The position numbers and the translations under genes were made by a program. From Candidatus Humimonas hydrogenitrophica (GTDB taxonomy: Bacteria > Gemmatimonadota > Gemmatimonadetes > Palauibacterales > Palauibacteraceae): a stretch of DNA of 43,810 nucleotides. How positions within the stretch are numbered: position 1 is the first letter of the stretch; every line of letters starts with the position of its first letter. Below, one piece after another: positions 35,866 through 43,317 of this stretch. Under the pieces are notes generated by a model. That model did no database searches. It was not told where the DNA came from and was given only the letters and a program-made list of their open reading frames with translations. Where the stretch lies: assembly GCA_947581615.1 (NCBI GenBank), contig CANPVD010000101.1, positions 1-43,810 of the forward strand. The letters run 5' to 3'.

Positions 35866-36636
35866 CTACGGCTTGGACATCTCGATATCCCACATGTAGT
35901 CCGTGTGACCGTCGCACACCGTGGCCACGGCAGCGCTGATCTGCGGGTACTTCGCCTGCGTCTCGGCGATGATCGAGTCGCGCGCCGCCAGGATGGAGTT
36001 GTAGCTGGGGCCGTCCAGGGCCAGGAGCCTGCGGTACTTGCCTCCCACGAAGTGGCTGTAATAGCCCCACGAGTGCAGGCGTCCGGCCTTCACCTGCTTG
36101 TCGTAGATGGGCGCGTACAGCGCCTTCATGACCTCGTCGCCGAGCCCTTCGGTGGCCTCGTGGCACACCTGGTAGGTCGAAAAGGCGAATGCGGGCCGGG
36201 CTGTCGCGACGTCCGTGGCGGGCTGCGAGGCGGCCACGTAGCTCCAGATGTAATCATCGTGCGAGGGGCAGATGGACATGAGCTCGTGGGTCTCCTTGGC
36301 GTGGTTCGCCATCAGCTCGGCGACGATCGAGTCCTGGGCCGCCAGAAGCTTGGGGAGATCCGTCCCCACGTAGTAGATGGCTCGGCGCCACGGGCCGCCG
36401 GTGTGGTGCGCCAGCAGTCCGAAGCCCGAGACCTGGCCGGCGGCGATGTGCTTCTGGACGACCGGCCACACGACCGTGCGCACGATCTCCGACGCCCGCG
36501 GTGAGCTGGATTGGTCGCACTGGTAGTACGTGCCGCTGACGAAGGCGGTCGGCGCGTCCTCTTGCTGGGCCAGAGACGGTCCGGCCAGGACGAGCGGCAG
36601 GGTGAGAGCGATCAGCCCGGGCATGAACGGCTTCAT
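35866..36636 (-). CDS. Secreted protein made of two repeated domains
   Basis: A 256-residue protein with a signal peptide (1-24, ending PSLAQQ). The mature protein consists of two copies of one ~105-residue unit. Copy 1 runs from FVSGTYYQCDQS to CPSHDDYIWSYV and copy 2 from FAFSTYQVCHEATE to CDGHTDYMWDIEMS. Shared points are a Tyr-x-x-Cys start (YYQC, YQVC), a long helix with VV/P and a Gly-x-His loop, WRRAIYYVGTDLPKLLAAQDSI against YRRLLALDGPSYNSILAARDSI, and an ending C-x-x-H-x-D-Y-x-W. The paired Cys may form disulfides. The fold looks like a ferredoxin-like (Dabb/ABM) dimer joined in one chain. I recognise no function. The ATG follows GGAGG. Confidence 0.7.
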   Translation of the reverse strand: MKPFMPGLIALTLPLVLAGPSLAQQEDAPTAFVSGTYYQCDQSSSPRASEIVRTVVWPVVQKHIAAGQVSGFGLLAHHTGGPWRRAIYYVGTDLPKLLAAQDSIVAELMANHAKETHELMSICPSHDDYIWSYVAASQPATDVATARPAFAFSTYQVCHEATEGLGDEVMKALYAPIYDKQVKAGRLHSWGYYSHFVGGKYRRLLALDGPSYNSILAARDSIIAETQAKYPQISAAVATVCDGHTDYMWDIEMSKP

Positions 36637-36790
36637 GGAGCGACCTCCAGGTGGATGCCCCCTCGCGCGCCCGACGGCCGGCCGGATCCACGGGACCGCG
36701 GGCCCGGGGGCGAGCGCCGGCAGGGCGTGGCCCAGTGCGAGCTGGGGGTGGTGAACCGACCGCGACAGGCGGCCGGCGACGCGGCAAAGA

Positions 36791-36804
36791 TTAGATCAAT
36801 CTAA
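36791..36804. promoter_or_regulatory. AT-rich operator-like palindrome
   Basis: TTAGATCAATCTAA: two 6-base arms around a CA centre, in a strongly GC-rich setting. It lies 155 bases upstream of the two-domain secreted protein gene and 67 bases after the ATP-grasp-SET gene (both minus strand), so it most likely belongs to the promoter of the former. Confidence 0.5.
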
Positions 36805-36870
36805 CAAACCATGCCGCAATCGGAAACCATGAAGTTCGGGCGGGTGGGGCGCCCGGATCCGGAAGAGACG

Positions 36871-38340
36871 TCAGGCCTCCACCGCGGCGCTCCGCTTGCA
36901 CCGCACGTAGTCCGACACGTGCTCGCCGTAGCGCTCCACGAAGGGCTCGAGGCAGTCCGTACCCCGCACGATCCCGCGGCACGCCTCCGATCCACAGGCG
37001 CATTCGAAGGCGGGCATGCGCTCGTTGTAGAACGTGGCGTAATCGAGCGTGATCTCGTCGCCCGGGGCCAGGGGCCGACGCGCCACGACGTCCAGGCCCT
37101 CGAGCCACGCGCTCGGGTCGCACGAGTGGTTGACCGGCTTCCATTCCTCTGGATTCTCGCTCCAGATGACCCACGTTTCCTCGGTCAGCGGCCAGGCATA
37201 GCGGTCGAACCAGGAGCGACGGAACTCGTCCCATGATGCCTCCACACGGGAGAGCGACACGAGGGTGTGGGCACGCTCCTCGAAAGCCAGGATGCGCTCC
37301 CCCGCGTGGAGCGCCCGCGTGGCGTGGAGACCGTACCCTCCATCGGCGTGGGGGAGCACCTCCCACGGCCGCTGACGGCGGGCGTGCCGGGCGAGCGCGG
37401 CGCGCACGATCTGGCGGCTGAAGCCCTCGTGGCCGGCCGGATCGTGCAGGAGGCACAGGTCGGCGCTTCCGGCATCTTCGGCCCGGTAGTAGAGTCCGCA
37501 GTTGGCGTTGATCTCCAGCATGTAGCGCCGCCCGGCGGCATCGACCCGCACGTCGCAGCGGCCGTAGCCCGAGCCGTTCAGCCCGCGGAAGAAAGCGGCT
37601 CCATCGGCGCGCAGTCCGGCCTCGAGCTCCGGGTCCGAGACCGGCAGATCCCGCATGTCACGGTAGTCGACCCACTTCATGTCGGCGTGCTTGAAGCTCT
37701 CTCCATCCGGGAAGCGATACTCGATCGGCGTGTACGTGGTCGGTTCGTGCGGCGCATCGGAGTTCTCGGCCACGAGGACCGTGCATTCGGTGCCCTCGAT
37801 GAACTCCTCGATCAGCGTGCCCGCGTACTCCTCGATCATGCGCCGGGCCTGCTGGCGGAGGGCCGCGGGCGTCTGCACCCGGGAGGCGCGCGTGAGCCCG
37901 AGGCTGGCGTAACTGCTCGGGTGCTTCACGATGAGCGGGAAGCGGAGCGTCTCGGCGGCGCGTTCGATGTCCGCCGCTTCGCGGGCCATCACATAACCGG
38001 GCGTGTCGATCCCCCACGCCCGGCACACTCGTTTCATGACTTCGCGCGAGGGCTCGTAGAAGTCCGAAGCCGCGCCGGTGAACGGGAGGCCGAGGCGCTC
38101 GAGCGCCTGTACGACCTGGATCCCGGGGGTGTCCTCGTCCCAGGCTCCGTCGCACAGGTTGAAATACAGGTCGTAGCCCCGCCGCGAGAGCTGCTCCACC
38201 TGGTGGACGGCCGTCGCCTTCTCGAGCACGGCCACGTCCCAGCTCGCCTCCGGCAGGTAGGGGCGCGGGTCGCACGGCCAGTCGTCCTCCGGAAAATCGT
38301 CCGAGTCGATGTCCTGGTTCGTGAGCAGGCAGATTCGCAT
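36871..38340 (-). CDS. ATP-grasp ligase fused to SET methyltransferase domain
   Basis: A 489-residue two-domain protein. Residues 1-320 resemble D-Ala-D-Ala ligase-type ATP-grasp enzymes: FNLCDGAWDEDTPGIQVVQAL, LPFTGAASDFYEPSREVMK, FPLIVKHPSSYASLGLTR (Lys139), LIEEFIEGTECTVLV and the metal-binding YGRCDVRVDAAGRRYMLEINAN (Glu276, Asn278). Residues 325-489 form a SET domain with all classical motifs: GGYGLHATRALHAGERIL, PVNHSCDPSAW (404-407), APGDEITLDYATF (Asp433-Tyr434) and a post-SET CxCxxxxC zinc site (Cys447, 449, 454). The first would join an amine to a carboxylate using ATP; the second would methylate a lysine or amine using AdoMet. It starts six bases after the reductase stop, as the last gene of an operon with that reductase and the NTT-like transporter. 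Confidence 0.85.
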   Translation of the reverse strand: MRICLLTNQDIDSDDFPEDDWPCDPRPYLPEASWDVAVLEKATAVHQVEQLSRRGYDLYFNLCDGAWDEDTPGIQVVQALERLGLPFTGAASDFYEPSREVMKRVCRAWGIDTPGYVMAREAADIERAAETLRFPLIVKHPSSYASLGLTRASRVQTPAALRQQARRMIEEYAGTLIEEFIEGTECTVLVAENSDAPHEPTTYTPIEYRFPDGESFKHADMKWVDYRDMRDLPVSDPELEAGLRADGAAFFRGLNGSGYGRCDVRVDAAGRRYMLEINANCGLYYRAEDAGSADLCLLHDPAGHEGFSRQIVRAALARHARRQRPWEVLPHADGGYGLHATRALHAGERILAFEERAHTLVSLSRVEASWDEFRRSWFDRYAWPLTEETWVIWSENPEEWKPVNHSCDPSAWLEGLDVVARRPLAPGDEITLDYATFYNERMPAFECACGSEACRGIVRGTDCLEPFVERYGEHVSDYVRCKRSAAVEA

Positions 38341-38346
38341 CGTCCG

Positions 38347-39261
38347 CTACAGTTCGTCCGCGAAGGCTTCCATGCGCCGTCGGAGCGCCGGATCGGGCAG
38401 GGAGCCGCGAGCCGCGCCCAGGTTGTCGGTCACGTGCTCGGGACTGGTGGTCCCGGGGATCGCGCAGGTGACGGCCGGATCCGACACCACGTACTTCAGG
38501 AAGACCTGCGCCCAGCTCGTGCAGCCCAGCCCGGTCGCCCAGTCAGGCAGTGGTCGCTCGCCGACGGCCCGGAACAGCCGGCCGCGCCCGAAGGGGAGGT
38601 TGACGAGGACCCCCATGCCCCGGTCGCGGGCCAGGGGCAGGATGCGCTCGGCGGCGGCGCGGTTGTCCAGCGCGTAGTCCACCTGGATGAAATCGAGGGT
38701 CTCTTTCCGCATCACGTCCACCAGCGCGGCGTGCTGGCGTGAGAACGAGGTCGTGACGCCGAGGTACCGGATCTTCCCGGTCTTCTTCCACTCGCGCAGC
38801 GTCGAGAGCTGGGTCTCCCAGTCCCGGAGGTTGTGGACCTGCATGAGGTCGACGTGATCGGTGCCGAGGGCCTTCAGGGAGTCTTCCATGCGCCGGATCC
38901 CGGCCTCCGTGCCCTGCCGGTCCACCTTCGTGGCCATGAAGAGCTCCTTCCGGATCCCGATCTCGCCGATGAGCTTGCCGAGCACGTCTTCCGAGTTGCC
39001 GTAGGAGGGCGCGGTGTCGACGACCGTTCCGCCGCCCCGGGCGAAGGCCTCCAGCGTGCGGCGGAACGGGGTGAGATCCCCCGAGAGATCCGCGCGGTAG
39101 TCACGCGTCCCGAGCCCCACGACGGGCACGGCCTCTCCGCTCGAGGGGATCTTCCTGGTGATGAGGTCGGGCGCGGGCCTCCTACCGCCGCCCCGCCCCA
39201 GCGTCACGGCGAGGCTCGCGCCGGCTCCGAGCTCCAGGAACTCGCGTCGGGTCAGCTTCAT
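38347..39261 (-). CDS. Tat-exported aldo-keto reductase
   Basis: A 304-residue NAD(P)H-dependent oxidoreductase. The Tat motif TRREFLELGAGASLAVTLG is at the N-terminus. The AKR tetrad is complete: Asp82 and Tyr87 in VVDTAPSYGNSEDVLG, Lys112 in FMATKV, His143 in LMQVHNL. The nucleotide end (PGTTSPEHVTDNLGAA) is typical. It is the middle gene of the operon: 15 bases after the transporter and six before the ATP-grasp-SET gene. Export suggests it acts in the cell envelope, unlike its ATP-dependent neighbour, unless the signal is not used. GAGGAGG precedes the ATG. Confidence 0.88.
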   Translation of the reverse strand: MKLTRREFLELGAGASLAVTLGRGGGRRPAPDLITRKIPSSGEAVPVVGLGTRDYRADLSGDLTPFRRTLEAFARGGGTVVDTAPSYGNSEDVLGKLIGEIGIRKELFMATKVDRQGTEAGIRRMEDSLKALGTDHVDLMQVHNLRDWETQLSTLREWKKTGKIRYLGVTTSFSRQHAALVDVMRKETLDFIQVDYALDNRAAAERILPLARDRGMGVLVNLPFGRGRLFRAVGERPLPDWATGLGCTSWAQVFLKYVVSDPAVTCAIPGTTSPEHVTDNLGAARGSLPDPALRRRMEAFADEL

Positions 39262-39276
39262 GGCGTCCTCCTCGGA

Positions 39277-40602
39277 TCATGACGAGACCATCCCCGGCAC
39301 GGAGGCGACGGGCGATTCACGGTCGGCGCGCCGCTCCTGCTCCCGGCCCAGCCGCACGCCCATCACCGCCCACACGGCGGCGAGCGGGGCGGCGACCAGC
39401 GCGATGGCGCCCAGGGACAGGCCCAGCGCCTGGAACCCGGCGAACGCCCAGCCGTTGGCCAGATCGGCGCCGCGGTAGACGGCCGCGTCCAGGAACGCCT
39501 TCGACTTGTACTTCTCCTCGCGGGGGACGACGGTGAACAGCACCTCGCGCGCGGGCTTGGTGATTCCGTAGCGTCCCGCCCGGTACGCCACCTGGAGCAC
39601 CACGAGCACGGCGAGTAGCGGGTAGGTTCCCAGCGCCACGAAGCCGATGGCGACGGCCACCGGCACCAGGGCCAGGCTCACTCCGATTCCCACCGCCTTG
39701 ATGATACGGCCCGTCAGGTAGACCTGGAAGAGAATCGTGAGCAGGTTCACCGCCAGGTCGATCTTGGCGAAGAACGCCGTGCGCACGCCCCTGTCCGCGA
39801 TGGCCCTGCCCACCAGGTTGGCCTGCAGGAAGTAGAGGACGGTGGAGGCGAAGCTCATGAGGACGATGAAGCCCGCGATGCCGAGCAGGTAGCGCGACCG
39901 GAAGATGACGCCGATCCCGCTGAGGGCGGTGCCGCCGAGCGGCTGCGAGGCGGACCGCCGCCCGACTTCCCCGCCGCGGACGTTCCCGGTCTCGCGCCCT
40001 CCGAAGCGCCGGTGCAGCACGAGCGCGCACCACGAGGCGGCCTCGAGCGGGACGCACGCCAGCAGGAGGAGGGTGAAGCGCGGCACGATCTCGGCCAGGC
40101 CGGCCGTGAGGGCCGAGCCGGCGATCCCGCCCAGGGAGCTTCCTACGGCGATGAACCCGAACAGCCGCCGGGCCTGCTCGTTCCGGAAGCAGTCGGCCAT
40201 GAAGCCCCAGAACACCGTGACCACGAACAGCGCGAACACGCTGGTCCACACGTAGAAGGCCCGGTCGATCCAGGGACGCGCTCCCAGGGGCAGCACGTAC
40301 AGCGACACGAAGAAGGCCACCAGGCACGCGATGAAGAAGCGGTTGGCCAGCGGCACGAACACGCCGCGCTGGTAACGCGACGCCACCCACGAGTAGAGGG
40401 GCACGGCCATCAGCATCACCAGGAAAACGGCCGTCCACAGGAGCTGGAGGTCGCCCCGATTCGTGGTGCTGATCTCGTCGCGGACCGCTCGCAAGACATA
40501 GTAGGAAAAGAGGATGCAAAAGCCATAGGCCGTGGCCCACAACATGGCCCCGATCTCGTCGTCCCGAACGTCGACGAGCCTCTGCACGGCGGCCTTCAGC
40601 AC
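39277..40602 (-). CDS. NTT-like nucleotide/MFS transporter
   Basis: A 441-residue membrane protein with about 12 helices, similar to the Npt/NTT (ATP-ADP translocase-like) branch found also in free-living bacteria: DEIGAMLWATAYGFCILFSYYVLRAVRDEISTTNRGDLQLLWTAVF at the start and YRAGRYGITKPAREVLFTVVPREEKYKSKAFLDAAVYRGADLANGW in the C-terminal half, both typical. It lacks the intracellular-parasite context of true ATP importers, so the substrate (nucleotide, cofactor or peptide) is unknown. The start is a GTG at 40602. It opens the operon with the aldo-keto reductase and the ATP-grasp-SET gene. Confidence 0.8.
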   Translation of the reverse strand: MLKAAVQRLVDVRDDEIGAMLWATAYGFCILFSYYVLRAVRDEISTTNRGDLQLLWTAVFLVMLMAVPLYSWVASRYQRGVFVPLANRFFIACLVAFFVSLYVLPLGARPWIDRAFYVWTSVFALFVVTVFWGFMADCFRNEQARRLFGFIAVGSSLGGIAGSALTAGLAEIVPRFTLLLLACVPLEAASWCALVLHRRFGGRETGNVRGGEVGRRSASQPLGGTALSGIGVIFRSRYLLGIAGFIVLMSFASTVLYFLQANLVGRAIADRGVRTAFFAKIDLAVNLLTILFQVYLTGRIIKAVGIGVSLALVPVAVAIGFVALGTYPLLAVLVVLQVAYRAGRYGITKPAREVLFTVVPREEKYKSKAFLDAAVYRGADLANGWAFAGFQALGLSLGAIALVAAPLAAVWAVMGVRLGREQERRADRESPVASVPGMVSS

Positions 40603-40638
40603 GTGGAAACGTCCCGGTCCATGGTGTCCGGCATCGAA

Positions 40639-40667
40639 GGGGCGGGCCGCGGCACGCGGCCCGCCCC
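40639..40667. terminator. Strong GC hairpin ahead of transporter operon
   Basis: Perfect 13-bp stem (GGGGCGGGCCGCG at 40639-40651, CGCGGCCCGCCCC at 40655-40667) around a 3-base loop. It lies between the ferritin stop and the transporter start, both on the minus strand, so it probably ends ferritin transcription and insulates the operon downstream. Confidence 0.65.
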
Positions 40668-40697
40668 CCTCCTCCCGGCGTGGCTGTCACGACGCGT

Positions 40698-40720
40698 GGG
40701 CTCGCCCGTGCGGCGAGCCC
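40698..40720 (-). terminator. Second hairpin after ferritin
   Basis: Perfect 9-bp stem (GGGCTCGCC at 40698-40706, GGCGAGCCC at 40712-40720) with a 5-base loop, starting six bases past the ferritin stop. No T-run. With the hairpin at 40639 it makes a double structure. Confidence 0.6.
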
Positions 40721-40726
40721 CCCGGT

Positions 40727-41224
40727 TCAGCGGCCCTCTCCGCCCCGCTCTCCCTGCTGGCGGTCCAGGACGAGGAGCCCGGCGGCCGATTCGCCCACAC
40801 GCTGCAGCTGCTCGACCAGCTGCGTGAACGTCTTCTCCTCCTCGACCTGCTCGGTCACGAACCACTGCAGCATGACCTCGGCCGCGTGGTCGCCCTCCGA
40901 GCGGGCCAGCTCGTACAGGTCGTCGATGTGCCCGGTCACCTTCTTTTCGTGCTCCAGGGCCGCCTGCATGCACGCCAGGGGAGAATCGTAGTCGGCCGGC
41001 GGCTTGTCGAGGCCGCCGAGCTCCACGCGCGCGTTCCGGTCCTCCAGGTGCCGGAGGATGCGGAAGGCGTGCGTGCGCTCCTCGGCCGCCTGGGCTCGCA
41101 GCCAGCCGGCGAAGCCGCTCAGGGCCTCGCGCTCGAACCAGAGCGACATGGCCAGGTAGATGTGCTCGGCCTGCAGCTCGCGGTCGACCTGTGCGTTGAG
41201 TGCCTTGCTCACCTTCTCCTTCAT
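40727..41224 (-). CDS. Ferritin
   Basis: A 165-residue bacterial ferritin of the FtnA type that stores iron in a 24-subunit shell. The ferroxidase ligands are in place: Glu16 (VDRELQAEHIY), Tyr23, Glu49 and His52 (AAEERTHAFRIL), and the second half has EHEKKVTGHIDDLYELA and FVTEQVEEEKTFTQLVEQL, with the matching Glu residues. The C-terminus has a Gly/Arg-rich extension of about 15 residues. GAGGAGG precedes the ATG at 41224. It stands alone between NAD synthetase and the transporter operon. Confidence 0.93.
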   Translation of the reverse strand: MKEKVSKALNAQVDRELQAEHIYLAMSLWFEREALSGFAGWLRAQAAEERTHAFRILRHLEDRNARVELGGLDKPPADYDSPLACMQAALEHEKKVTGHIDDLYELARSEGDHAAEVMLQWFVTEQVEEEKTFTQLVEQLQRVGESAAGLLVLDRQQGERGGEGR

Positions 41225-41323
41225 TGCGTCCTCCTCGGATGCGTCGTGATGCGGTCGGGAGTCGACCCTGTCGGATGCGTTGGGCCGGGCGAGCCCGGCT
41301 CGCGGGCCCCGGAGGCCGACGAC

Positions 41324-43228
41324 TCAGTAGTCGACGGGACGCAGGTACCATTCCCCGATCGTCGTGTCCGAAAGCATGGCGACCGTGGGAAGGTGGCGCT
41401 TGTAGTGCGTGCTCTCGAGCCGGTGGCGGACGGTGCCGATCTTGCGCTCGTCGAATCCGCACGCGGCGAGCCGCTCCGGCGAGCTGCCGCGCAGAAGGTG
41501 GTGGAGGATGAGGTCGGCCTCCGGGTAGGAGACGCCCAGGTCCTCCTCGTCCGTCTGTCCGGTGACCAGCTCGGCGGTGGCCGGCTTCTCCACGATGGCC
41601 TCGGGGACGCCGGTGGCCCGTGCCAGCGCCCACACCTGGGTCTTGAACAGGTCCCCGAGCGGGTTGATGGGGGGCGAATCGTCGGCGTGCCAGGTGAAGT
41701 AGCCGAGCAGGCGCTCGGACTTGTTGCCCGTGCCGACGGGCAGCGCGTCGAAGCGGGAGGCCTGGTCGAACAGGACGATCATGCGCTGGCGCGCCATGAC
41801 GTTGCCCCGCCGGAGGTCCCCGGCGTCCGGCTCGTACTCGCCCAGGTACGCCTCCACCGCCCCCCCGATCGAGATCGTCCGCGTCTCGATGCCCAGTTGC
41901 TCGGCCACGAGGATCGCGTCCTCGAGGCTCTCCTCGCTGGTCACGTCCGAGGGAAGGAGGTAGCCGCGCACGGCCGCGGGACCCAGCGCCCGGGCGCACA
42001 GGGTGGCCGTCAGGGAGGAGTCCACCCCTCCCGAGAGGCCCACCACGACGTGCTCGAAGCTCCGCCGCGCCCGAACCTCCTGGCGGAGGAACTCGAGCAG
42101 CCACTCCTCGACCAGGGCGGTGTCGATCTCGAGCGGCGAGAGATCGTCGGGTGAGGGCCGGGACGGGGCGCTCCGGATCTCCGGCGTCTCCCGAGGTCCG
42201 CCGTCGTGGCGCGGAGCGCCCTCGTCCCGGATTCTGGCCCTCGAGGCCTCATCGTTCCCGGGGACGCTCGCGCCGAACAATCGTGGCTCGTCTCCAGGCG
42301 CTCCCGCGTCACGGCCCTCCTCCCGTTCGGCTCCCTCGCCCCGGCCGCGACCCGGAACGCCGCCCGATGCCCGCAGAATACGGGGCAGCGCCGACTCGAG
42401 GTCGGAAAGCAAGGGGCTCTCGACCCGGGCCGGGAGGAGTTCGTCCAGGTCCAGTTCGGCGACCAGCAGCTCCTCTCGCCACAGGTCGGCGCGAACCACG
42501 AGGCGACCGCGCGGGCCGTACACGGCGGAACCGCCCGGAAAGCCCTTGCCTCCCTCGAAGCCGACGAGCTGGGCGACGGCGACGAACAGCCCATGCTCCT
42601 GCGCGATGCCGCGGGCCAGGCGGTCCCAGGTCTCTAGGTTCCCGGGCATCCCCGGGCCCGGCCGGGCGCCGCGGGCCGGCGAGGCACTCAGGATGAAGAT
42701 GGCCTGCGCCCCGTCCAGCGCGGTGAGCATCGGGGGGAGCGAGTGGAAGGCATCCTCGCAGATCAGGAGCCCGGCTCGACCCCAGGGCGTGTCGAAGGCC
42801 GCGAAGCTGGAGCCCGCCTCCACGAAGCGCTCCTCCTGGAACACTCCGTAGGTGGGGAGGAAGACCTTGCGGTGCACGTGCAGGATTCGGGCGGCATCGC
42901 CGCCGAGCTCCGCGTACAGGGCGGCGTTGTAGACACGTTGCCGGTGACGCTCGAAGAAGCCGATTCCCACCTCGATCGTCGGCTCCTCTCCGCCGGCCTC
43001 GCGCCACCGGAGGTCGAGCGCCTCGAACAGCTCCCCGGCCGCGACGGCGTGCTCGCGCACGCCCCCCTCCAGGAAGTAGCCGGTGAGTACCGTCTCCGGG
43101 AACAGGAGGACGCGCGGCCGTGGCTCGAGGTCGAGCACCCGGGCGAACACGCTCCCGATGCGGTCCAGCGTGGCTTCCGGCCGGGCCTTCTCGGGGCGGA
43201 GCTGACTGATGGCGAGGCGAACGATCAT
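41324..43228 (-). CDS. nadE: Glutamine-dependent NAD synthetase with long linker
   Basis: A 634-residue two-domain enzyme, the last step of NAD synthesis. The N-terminal nitrilase-type amidase has its triad: Glu45 (LLFPETVLTGY), Lys121 (HVHRKVFLPTYGVFQE) and Cys157 (LLICEDAF). The synthetase domain has the P-loop VVGLSGGVDSSLTATL (about 396-411), RMIVLFDQASRF and GTGNKSERLLGYFTWHADDSPPINPLGDLFKTQV. Between them lies a Gly/Arg/Glu-rich, probably disordered linker of about 80 residues (286-365), longer than usual. ATG at 43228 is used; a longer frame to 43273 adds 15 residues without a better site. The neighbouring CPBP gene is divergent. Confidence 0.93.
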   Translation of the reverse strand: MIVRLAISQLRPEKARPEATLDRIGSVFARVLDLEPRPRVLLFPETVLTGYFLEGGVREHAVAAGELFEALDLRWREAGGEEPTIEVGIGFFERHRQRVYNAALYAELGGDAARILHVHRKVFLPTYGVFQEERFVEAGSSFAAFDTPWGRAGLLICEDAFHSLPPMLTALDGAQAIFILSASPARGARPGPGMPGNLETWDRLARGIAQEHGLFVAVAQLVGFEGGKGFPGGSAVYGPRGRLVVRADLWREELLVAELDLDELLPARVESPLLSDLESALPRILRASGGVPGRGRGEGAEREEGRDAGAPGDEPRLFGASVPGNDEASRARIRDEGAPRHDGGPRETPEIRSAPSRPSPDDLSPLEIDTALVEEWLLEFLRQEVRARRSFEHVVVGLSGGVDSSLTATLCARALGPAAVRGYLLPSDVTSEESLEDAILVAEQLGIETRTISIGGAVEAYLGEYEPDAGDLRRGNVMARQRMIVLFDQASRFDALPVGTGNKSERLLGYFTWHADDSPPINPLGDLFKTQVWALARATGVPEAIVEKPATAELVTGQTDEEDLGVSYPEADLILHHLLRGSSPERLAACGFDERKIGTVRHRLESTHYKRHLPTVAMLSDTTIGEWYLRPVDY

Positions 43229-43317
43229 GGTGGCACCAACGTCCGTAAGCCCGGCCCCCCTGTCAACGTCCACAGGTTGCCCCTCGACGCGCGAGCCGCT
43301 ATCGATCGAGGCAGACC

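Noticed and set aside
35791-36504. C-terminal half of the decarboxylase frame as a real protein
   Set aside because: This stretch is antisense to the two-domain secreted protein and has no decarboxylase pattern.
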